This document shows positions 1-4,732 of a DNA stretch of 6,403 nt, in pieces. Under the pieces are notes generated by a model that searched no databases, had not been told where the DNA came from, and worked only from the letters and a program-made list of their open reading frames with translations. Every line of letters starts with the position of its first letter. Positions within the stretch are counted from its first letter, which is position 1. A program made the position numbers and the translations under genes. Origin of the DNA: Nitrospirae bacterium CG1_02_44_142 (GTDB lineage Bacteria > Nitrospirota > Thermodesulfovibrionia > Thermodesulfovibrionales > UBA1546); assembly GCA_001871685.1 (NCBI GenBank), contig MNVK01000071.1, forward strand, positions 1 through 6,403, in the 5' to 3' direction.

Positions 1-197
1 CACACCTCGTTGCCGCTCATGTCCGGCAAGAGGAGGTCCAACAGTATGACGTCAACTGGAGCAGTCTTTACTGCCTCGATGGCAGTTTTACCGTTTTCAG
101 CCAGTATAACCTCATAGCCGTTTTTCTCCAGAAAATCCTTAGCAGTTTCTGCCTGGGATTTGCTGTCTTCCACGAGAAGAATTTTTGCCCTTCCCAT
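1..197 (-). CDS. Response regulator receiver domain, N-terminal part (cut by window edge)
   Basis: The 65 visible codons begin MGRAKILLVEDSKSQAE and run to the window edge. They match a CheY-like receiver domain: beta-1 with the acidic pair E10-D11, helix 1, the E-N-G-x-x-A-I-E-A segment (residues 34-42), and beta-3 ending in the putative phospho-acceptor D54 followed by L-x-x-P-D-M-S-G (residues 55-62). In this family a sensor kinase phosphorylates the Asp. The output domain, if any, lies outside the window, so the regulated process is unknown. The ATG at 197-195 is the only ATG in this frame before an upstream stop at 242-240, and the protein starts where receiver domains usually do. No Shine-Dalgarno sequence precedes it: the upstream bases are a 20-bp tandem repeat beginning three bases before the ATG. 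Family assignment is firm; specific identity is unknown. Confidence 0.9.
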   Translation of the reverse strand, partial: MGRAKILLVEDSKSQAETAKDFLEKNGYEVILAENGKTAIEAVKTAPVDVILLDLLLPDMSGNEV

Positions 198-200
198 AAT

Positions 201-240
201 TAGCGGTAGTGTAACATTTTTAGCGGTAGTGTAACATTTT
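201..240. repeat. Perfect tandem repeat, 2 x 20 bp, abutting the response-regulator start
   Basis: The unit TAGCGGTAGTGTAACATTTT occurs twice with no mismatch (201-220 and 221-240). On the minus strand it lies three bases upstream of the response-regulator ATG, where a ribosome binding site would be expected. A 20-bp spacing is about two helical turns, so a protein bound to both copies would contact the same face of the DNA. It could be a paired operator or the leftover repeated end of an insertion sequence, since some IS families (for example IS21) carry multiple repeats at their ends. No transposase remnant is visible, so neither reading is proven. Confidence 0.85.
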
Positions 241-335
241 TATATGAAAAAATTAATAGCCCTAAATGTGCGCCTTTATTTTTTATTACTCCGGCACTGT
301 CCCTTCTCAACTATCTTTTATCACAATGATTCGGT

Positions 336-341
336 TATAAT
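336..341 (+). promoter_or_regulatory. Probable -10 element upstream of typA
   Basis: A perfect TATAAT lies about 75 bases upstream of the typA start in the AT-rich divergent region. No convincing -35 box sits at 16-18 bp spacing (the bases there read roughly ATCTTT) and there is no TG extension. Transcription would start near 348 and give a leader of about 70 nt. It is the best candidate promoter for the typA-flavoprotein-maf run, but rests on the -10 alone. Confidence 0.45.
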
Positions 342-400
342 AAAAACCTGCGTTGTATTGCCGGAGACCATTTCCCTGCAGCAACCCAAGAATATCAAAT

Positions 401-404
401 GGAG
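401..404 (+). promoter_or_regulatory. typA ribosome binding site (GGAG, long spacing)
   Basis: GGAG lies 12 nt before the ATG at 417, longer than the usual 5-9 nt. The start is still fixed, because an in-frame TAG at 408-410 blocks any upstream start and the protein begins just before the conserved GTPase strand. Confidence 0.5.
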
Positions 405-416
405 AAATAGATAGAT

Positions 417-2225
417 ATGAAACGTGAGGATATTAGAAATATTGCGATTATTGCCCATGTGGACCACGGGAAGACCACCCTTCTTGACGGGATGCTTAAG
501 CAGGCGGGAATCTTTCGCACCCCTGAAAAAATGCAGGAGCGCATCATGGACTCAATTGACCTTGAGCGCGAACGCGGAATTACAATTATGGCAAAGAATA
601 CTGCGGTTGAATATAATGGCGTAAAGATAAACATCGTTGACACGCCCGGACATGCTGATTTCGGCGGAGAAGTTGAGCGTGCTCTTAAGATGGTTGACGG
701 CGTGCTGCTCCTTGTGGATGCATCCGAGGGGCCGCTTCCACAGACACGTTTTGTTCTGAAAAAGGCGCTTGAACTCGGACTGCCTCCTATCCTGGTCGTC
801 AACAAAATAGACAGGGCAGACGCCAGGATTCAGGATGTGCTGAACGAGGTCTATGACCTTTTTATTGACCTTGATACAACGGAGGAACAGCTTGAATTTA
901 CTGTGCTCTATACGAATGCCAAGAAGGGCATTGCAAAAACGGCTATGTCGGATGAGACGGCAGACCTTCAACCTCTCTTTGATGCGATATTAAAAACCAT
1001 TCCGGCTCCCGAGGATAACAGCAGCGATATTCTGCAGCTTCTTGTCGCTAATATTGACTATGACGATTATGTGGGCAGGCTCGCAATCGGCAGAATATTC
1101 TCAGGGACAGTGAAAGCAGGCGATACAGTTGTCATGGTGAAGGGAGATGACGAGACAACAAAGACAAAGGTCACATCTCTCTACACCTTTCAGGGACTTG
1201 AGCGGATTGCAGTGAAGGAAGCCCGCGCAGGAGACATCGTTGCGCTTTCAGGTATAGAGGGAATAACTATCGGCGATACAATAACAAGCGCTGAAACACC
1301 TAAGCCTCTGCCGCGCATAAGTGTTGATGAGCCGACAATATCCATGGTCTTTCAGGTCAATACCTCGCCTTTCGCGGGAAAGGAAGGTAATTATGTTACA
1401 TCAAGGAATCTTCGTGAGCGTCTTGAGAAAGAACTTTTATATAACGTTGCCATAAGAGTTGATTTCTCAGGAACCGATTCCTTTACGGTTATGGGAAGGG
1501 GAGAACTCCAGCTTGCCATCATTATTGAGATAATGAGAAGAGAGGGCTATGAACTTGCTGTCTCTATGCCTGAGACAATCACAAAAACGATTAAGGGGGT
1601 TGTTCATGAGCCGATGGAGGTCCTGGTCATAGACGTGCCTGAAGAATATGTCGGGGTAGTGACTCAGCAGGTTGGCATGAGACGCGGCAAGATGCAGAAG
1701 ATGCAGAACAACGGCTACGGCAGGGTGAGGCTTGAATTCAGGATACCGTCGCGCGGACTCATAGGCTTCAGGTCGCAGTTCCTTACGGACACAAGAGGCA
1801 CAGGCTTGCTAAATCACCTTTTTGACGGCTACGAGCCGTGGCAGGGCATAATCACAAAGAGACAGACAGGCGCTCTCGTCTCAGACAGGGCAGGGAAATC
1901 TACCATTTATGCCCTCTTTCATCTCCAGCCCCGCGGGGCCCTCTTTATCAAGGATAATACTCAAGTTTATGCGGGCATGATAATTGGTGAGAACTCGCGT
2001 GATAATGACCTTGACGTAAATGTTATCAAGGAAAAGAAACTCACCAATATCAGGGCGTCAAATGCTGATGAGGCGCTGCAGCTCATTCCGCCCAATATCA
2101 TGAGCCTGGAGCAGGCGATTGAGTTCATCAAAGAGGACGAGCTTGTGGAGGTTACACCCCAGTCCATTAGATTACGCAAAAAAGTGCTTGATATGAATAA
2201 AAGGCCGAAGATAAGGAAAGAATAA
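417..2225 (+). CDS. typA: Translational GTPase TypA/BipA
   Basis: A ribosome-associated GTPase of the EF-G/LepA superfamily, linked in studied bacteria to 50S subunit assembly, low-temperature growth and stress adaptation; it acts in the cytoplasm. All GTPase motifs are present: P-loop A13-HVDHGKT-20, switch I RGITI (53-57), DTPGH (75-79) and NKID (129-132). Then come the beta-barrel domain II (about 205-300), the EF-G-like domains III and V (about 310-480), and the TypA-specific C-terminal domain, including SRGLIGFR (about 444-451), GTGLLNHLF shortly after, and a basic tail. The length of 602 residues is normal for the family (roughly 600-615). It appears to be the first gene of a tight three-gene run, with 11 bp to the next start. 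No frameshift or missing key residue was seen. Confidence 0.98.
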   Translation: MKREDIRNIAIIAHVDHGKTTLLDGMLKQAGIFRTPEKMQERIMDSIDLERERGITIMAKNTAVEYNGVKINIVDTPGHADFGGEVERALKMVDGVLLLVDASEGPLPQTRFVLKKALELGLPPILVVNKIDRADARIQDVLNEVYDLFIDLDTTEEQLEFTVLYTNAKKGIAKTAMSDETADLQPLFDAILKTIPAPEDNSSDILQLLVANIDYDDYVGRLAIGRIFSGTVKAGDTVVMVKGDDETTKTKVTSLYTFQGLERIAVKEARAGDIVALSGIEGITIGDTITSAETPKPLPRISVDEPTISMVFQVNTSPFAGKEGNYVTSRNLRERLEKELLYNVAIRVDFSGTDSFTVMGRGELQLAIIIEIMRREGYELAVSMPETITKTIKGVVHEPMEVLVIDVPEEYVGVVTQQVGMRRGKMQKMQNNGYGRVRLEFRIPSRGLIGFRSQFLTDTRGTGLLNHLFDGYEPWQGIITKRQTGALVSDRAGKSTIYALFHLQPRGALFIKDNTQVYAGMIIGENSRDNDLDVNVIKEKKLTNIRASNADEALQLIPPNIMSLEQAIEFIKEDELVEVTPQSIRLRKKVLDMNKRPKIRKE

Positions 2226-2236
2226 TATATCGGTGA

Positions 2237-3403
2237 ATGAACACTAACGTCATTATAATCGGCGCGGGGGCAGCTGGACTGATGTGCGCCATTAGCGCCG
2301 GGAAGCGCGGCAGACCGGTTATCATTCTGGACCATGCCTCAAAAATCGGCAAGAAGATTCTTGTCTCCGGCGGAGGCAGATGCAATTTTACTAATTTGAA
2401 CATTCAGGCTGAAAATTATATCTCAGCAAATCCTCATTTCTGCAAATCCGCCCTGGCCAGATTTACACCGCAGGATTTTATTGCACTCGTTAAAAAACAC
2501 CGCATCAGTTATAACGAAAAAGAGGACGGGCAGATGTTCTGCAACGGAAGTTCACGGCATATTGTTGATATGCTTTTAGATGAGTGTAACTCCTCCGGCG
2601 TTGAAATGCGTTTGAACTGCGAGATTAAAGAGATTACAAAGAACATAAGTTTTATCGTAAAAACGAATTCAGGAGCGATTGAATCCGAATCCCTCGTTGT
2701 AGCAACAGGCGGACTTTCCTATCCGAATCTCGGGGCAACGGATATTGGCCATCACGTTGCCGCACAGTTCGGGCTTCGCATCATCCCGCCGAAACCGGCG
2801 CTCGTTCCATTCACCTTCTCACGGGGTGACCGCGAAAAGTTTGGAGAGTTAAGCGGGGTCTCGCTTGAGGCTGTGGTAATTTGTGGAAAACATAAATTCC
2901 GAGGAGAAATGTTATTTACGCACAAAGGGCTTAGCGGCCCGGCAATTCTTCAGGCATCTTCATACCGGGAGGATGGCGAAGAAATCCTTGTCAATCTTTT
3001 GCCAGGCATTGACGCCCACAGCATTTTTCCGTCCAATCGTCAAAGCAAGATAGAAATGAAAAATATGCTCAGCCGGTATCTGCCAAGGAGATTCGCACAT
3101 ACGTGGTGTAAATTCTATCTTCCCTCAAGACCGCTCTGTCAATATAATGATAAAGAATTGTTTGATGCTTCCCATCTTCTCCATGAGTGGATTATAAAGC
3201 CGGCAGGGACAGAAGGATACAGGACTGCCGAGGTAACGGCAGGAGGAGTTGACACAGACGAACTCTCATCCAAGACCATGGAGGCAAAGAAAGTTCAGGG
3301 TCTTTATTTCATTGGCGAGGTCGTTGACGTGACAGGGCATTTGGGCGGATATAATCTTCATTGGGCGTGGGCGTCAGGCTGGGCAGCGGGGCAGTATGCA
3401 TAA
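2237..3403 (+). CDS. HI0933/YhiN-like FAD-dependent oxidoreductase
   Basis: A flavoprotein of the HI0933 family (also called YhiN/BaiN-like), NAD(P)/FAD-dependent oxidoreductases whose substrate is mostly unknown. The N-terminal Rossmann motif is G9-A-G-A-A-G14. The family hallmark GKKILVSGGGRCNFTN follows at 38-53, and a second ATGG motif at 156-159 is followed by LSYPNLGATDIGH. The C-terminal FAD-contacting block contains GEVVDVTG (360-367) and GGYN (370-373). The length of 388 residues is near the usual 390-420. The only upstream purine run close to the ATG is GGTGA directly against it, too close to be a normal Shine-Dalgarno, while AAGGA lies about 19 nt away. Translation is therefore probably coupled to the typA stop 11 nt upstream. 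The family call is secure. A bile-acid or other specific reaction should not be inferred. Confidence 0.93.
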   Translation: MNTNVIIIGAGAAGLMCAISAGKRGRPVIILDHASKIGKKILVSGGGRCNFTNLNIQAENYISANPHFCKSALARFTPQDFIALVKKHRISYNEKEDGQMFCNGSSRHIVDMLLDECNSSGVEMRLNCEIKEITKNISFIVKTNSGAIESESLVVATGGLSYPNLGATDIGHHVAAQFGLRIIPPKPALVPFTFSRGDREKFGELSGVSLEAVVICGKHKFRGEMLFTHKGLSGPAILQASSYREDGEEILVNLLPGIDAHSIFPSNRQSKIEMKNMLSRYLPRRFAHTWCKFYLPSRPLCQYNDKELFDASHLLHEWIIKPAGTEGYRTAEVTAGGVDTDELSSKTMEAKKVQGLYFIGEVVDVTGHLGGYNLHWAWASGWAAGQYA

Positions 3404-3415
3404 AAAAGGTGATTC

Positions 3416-3991
3416 ATGAAAAAAATTATTCTGGCCTCAACTTCACCGAGAAGAAAAGAGATTCTTGCTCTTACCGGCCTGTGGTTCAGAGTTGAACCGT
3501 CTGACTATGAGGAAATTTTTGATAATGCAATCAAGCCCCATAATCTTGCAAAACGCCTTTCGCTGAAAAAGGCGAGGGCGGTTGCAGGCAAATATAAAAA
3601 CGCGCTAATTATAGCGGCCGATACCTTTATAGTTTTCAAAGGAAAATTTTTAGGGAAGCCCCATACATCTAAAGAGGCTCGGAATATGCTTGCCATGCTC
3701 AACGGTAAGTCACACTCCGTCATCACCGGCTACACGATTCTTGACACAGGGACAGGGAAGAAAATAACCCGCTCAATAGAGACAAAGGTATGGCTTAAAA
3801 AAATGACCGTTCAAGAGATTGGCGCATATGCGGCGACAAAGGAGCCGCTTGACAAGGCTGGCGCCTATGCGATACAAGGGCGCGGAGCTGTGATTGTGAA
3901 GAAGATAGAGGGAGATTATCTGAATGTAGTCGGGCTTCCGTTATTTTATCTCGCCGATAGCCTGAAGAAATTCGGGATTAAGTTATTCTGA
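3416..3991 (+). CDS. maf: Maf-family nucleotide pyrophosphatase (dTTP/UTP type)
   Basis: Maf proteins hydrolyse non-canonical or selected nucleoside triphosphates to the monophosphate and pyrophosphate in the cytoplasm, and have been tied to division arrest and pool cleaning. Visible motifs are the N-terminal ASTSPRRKEIL (residues 7-17), AADT with the catalytic-site Asp D69, GKP with K81, EPLDKAGAYAIQG (142-154) and GDYLNVVGLPL (165-175). SPRR, ADT and the EPLDKAGAYxIQG block follow E. coli YhdE and B. subtilis Maf (dTTP/UTP activity) rather than YceF, which has SPWR and SDQ. The length of 191 residues is normal. AAGG (3406-3409) lies six bases before the ATG, and the gap to the flavoprotein stop is 12 bp, consistent with one transcript. 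The gene ends in TGA, so TGA is used as a stop here. The substrate class is inferred from motifs only. Confidence 0.95.
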   Translation: MKKIILASTSPRRKEILALTGLWFRVEPSDYEEIFDNAIKPHNLAKRLSLKKARAVAGKYKNALIIAADTFIVFKGKFLGKPHTSKEARNMLAMLNGKSHSVITGYTILDTGTGKKITRSIETKVWLKKMTVQEIGAYAATKEPLDKAGAYAIQGRGAVIVKKIEGDYLNVVGLPLFYLADSLKKFGIKLF

Positions 3992-4006
3992 GATTTACGT
4001 TCAAAC

Positions 4007-4036
4007 CAACACTTTTTGTTCTAACGGGAAGTGTTG
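4007..4036. terminator. Weak inverted repeat between convergent genes
   Basis: CAACACTT (4007-4014) and AAGTGTTG (4029-4036) form a perfect 8-bp stem with a 14-nt loop. It lies just past the maf stop and overlaps the last codons of the convergent minus-strand gene. No clear T-run follows on either strand, so it is at best a weak two-way terminator. Confidence 0.3.
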
Positions 4037-4395
4037 TTGTACTTTATGGAAATTTTGTAGCCTATCCTCGCGTGGCCCGGGGAATCTTTTCCAGCGCAGG
4101 CAAGTTCCCCTTTAGCTGATTTAAGGCGGCCTTTTACCATTTTTGCAATAACAGGCTCCAGGTTAAAGCCTCCGTCTATGCAATCACGTTTCATACATTC
4201 CATATTGAAATATGTAGCGCTGCCCGGGAAAAAATTTACCGTACGCTGCATAATCACCTGAGCGCTGCTTCCATGATAGTAGTTCATGAAAATAATGACA
4301 GATGCAACATCGGGATGGCGTTCAGACATAATGCCCGCATCAGCTTTCTGCTGCTTTCTCTCAAGCCGTTCAGCATTCTTTAGCTTACTGCTCAT
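4021..4395 (-). CDS. Unrecognised small protein with Cys/His residues (124 aa)
   Basis: I cannot assign a characterised family. The N-terminus is charged and helical (NAERLERKQQKADAG, 7-21), with no signal peptide or membrane helix, so a cytoplasmic protein is likely. The middle has a hydrophobic strand-like stretch (V30-Y40). The C-terminal half contains C67 and C72 around MKRD, then IDGGFNLEP, and later C100-AGKD with H108. The Cx4C plus Cx7H layout could bind a metal, but this is inference. AAAGGA (4406-4401) lies five bases before the ATG and is a good ribosome binding site. That site lies inside the remnant of a cold-shock gene, whose frame ends in TGA overlapping this ATG (ATGA). The gene therefore appears to be expressed from the former csp promoter. 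Composition resembles its neighbours and the frame is intact, so it looks like a real gene. Confidence 0.75.
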   Translation of the reverse strand: MSSKLKNAERLERKQQKADAGIMSERHPDVASVIIFMNYYHGSSAQVIMQRTVNFFPGSATYFNMECMKRDCIDGGFNLEPVIAKMVKGRLKSAKGELACAGKDSPGHARIGYKISIKYNNTSR

Positions 4396-4454
4396 TTGAT
4401 TCCTTTAGACTCGTTTCTGGACTCATTGAATCACTTTACTGTTCCTTCTGTCAT
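4392..4454 (-). pseudogene. Cold-shock protein (CspA family) 5' remnant
   Basis: A perfect AAGGAGG (4469-4463) stands eight bases before an ATG at 4454-4452. The frame reads MTEGTVK, then TGA (4433-4431), then FNES, R, NESKG, I, K and a final TGA (4394-4392). CspA-family proteins begin M-T-x-G-T-V-K-W-F-N-x-x-K-G-F-G-F-I, so TGA sits exactly where the invariant Trp codon TGG should be and the following FN-E-S also fits. A short duplication of N-E-S and loss of everything after K-G-I show that the RNA-binding domain (normally about 65-70 residues) is gone. This is a fossil, or at most a 7-codon leader peptide. The final TGA overlaps the ATG of the 124-residue gene. The cold-shock identity rests on 11 matching residues, their spacing and the intact translation signal. 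Confidence 0.7.
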
Positions 4455-4462
4455 TTTGTGCG

Positions 4463-4469
4463 CCTCCTT
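4463..4469 (-). promoter_or_regulatory. Ideal Shine-Dalgarno of the cold-shock remnant
   Basis: AAGGAGG with an 8-nt spacer to the ATG at 4454 is the strongest ribosome binding site in the window. It is what shows that the short MTEGTVK frame was once a highly translated gene. Confidence 0.75.
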
Positions 4470-4502
4470 ACTTGTGAATTTAACTTTTAGAGGGGCACAA
4501 AT

Positions 4503-4533
4503 AAAAAAACCGCAAAGTTAAAAGTCTTTGCGG
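4503..4533 (-). terminator. Intrinsic terminator in the leader of the csp remnant / small gene
   Basis: Read on the minus strand, CCGCAAAG (4533-4526) pairs perfectly with CTTTGCGG (4517-4510) around an 8-nt loop and is followed by seven T (4509-4503). It works in the minus direction only, since no T-run follows on the + strand. It lies downstream of the promoter at 4599-4571 and about 33 nt before the AAGGAGG site. It would therefore stop transcripts about 60 nt after their start, as an attenuator does. It could also end read-through from the upstream pseudokinase gene. The loop and the post-terminator segment near 4480-4490 contain short complementary A/T stretches (ACTTTTA with TAAAAGT), a weak hint of alternative folding. 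Confidence 0.8.
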
Positions 4534-4570
4534 CCGTTAATGGTCTAAAAACTTCTAAAACTCTGAAATT

Positions 4571-4599
4571 ATGATAACATGTTTGTGTGTAATTGGCAA
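4571..4599 (-). promoter_or_regulatory. Strong sigma70-type promoter for the csp remnant / small gene
   Basis: On the minus strand, TTGCCA (4599-4594, 5/6 to consensus) is followed by exactly 17 bp and TATCAT (4576-4571, 5/6), with a TGT extended -10 directly before it (4579-4577). The start point would be near 4564. This gives a leader of about 110 nt to the csp ATG and about 170 nt to the 124-residue gene. The -35 box lies inside the outer arm of the large palindrome. Confidence 0.7.
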
Positions 4600-4732
4600 T
4601 AGAATAGTTTTTTCCGAAAAATAGACATAGAACGATAAATCCTTAAATTGCCTGTCATTGCGAGTCCCGAGCAGCTCGGGACTCGCAATGACGATTCTCT
4701 ATATCTATTTTTCGGTTTTTTTATCTATTGCC
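4595..4732. repeat. Large nested imperfect palindrome (138 bp)
   Basis: Three nested pairs of inverted arms share nearly the same centre. The outer pair GGCAATAGA / TCTATTGCC (4595-4603 / 4724-4732) is perfect. The middle 18-bp pair (4614-4631 / 4698-4715) begins CCGAAAAATAGA and has one mismatch, which is a G-U pair in a minus-strand RNA. The inner pair is the perfect palindrome at 4654-4692. Between the outer and middle arms both sides carry T-runs on the + strand, which cannot pair. The right outer arm includes the stop codon of the pseudokinase gene, and the left outer arm contains the -35 box of the next promoter. On the + strand the middle hairpin is followed by seven T (4716-4722), a terminator-like arrangement for transcripts coming from the left. 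No target-site duplication is obvious. Confidence 0.7.
4654..4692. repeat. Perfect 39-bp GTCATTGCGAG palindrome (REP-like)
   Basis: GTCATTGCGAGTCCCGAGC (4654-4672) is the exact reverse complement of 4674-4692, with the single base A4673 between them. The ends, GTCATTGCGAG and CTCGCAATGAC, resemble a short intergenic repeat family that I recall from many bacterial genomes. It sits off-centre inside the middle hairpin arms, 22 bases from the left and 5 from the right, as if inserted into an older hairpin loop. It is probably one copy of a dispersed repeat. Confidence 0.85.

Noticed and set aside
289..366. 8-bp inverted repeat CTCCGGCA / TGCCGGAG flanking the typA -10 box
   Set aside because: Arms of 8 bp about 60 bases apart are expected by chance in a region this size, and neither arm has further symmetry.
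399..410. Three-codon frame ATG GAG AAA TAG just before typA
   Set aside because: It has no ribosome binding site of its own and is too short to distinguish from chance.
395..971. Long minus-strand open frames opposite the start of typA (136 and 139 codons)
   Set aside because: They lie antisense to the strongly conserved GTPase domain, are Ser/Arg-rich or otherwise low in recognisable motifs, and are shadows of the typA codon pattern.
1967..2403. Minus-strand frames across the typA-flavoprotein junction
   Set aside because: They are fully antisense to two recognised genes, with no motif or ribosome binding site supporting them.
4431..4433. TGA in the csp frame read as Trp or selenocysteine instead of stop
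   Set aside because: maf in this window ends in TGA, other genes use TGG for Trp, no selenocysteine insertion hairpin is evident, and the csp domain is missing after the TGA anyway, so recoding would restore nothing.
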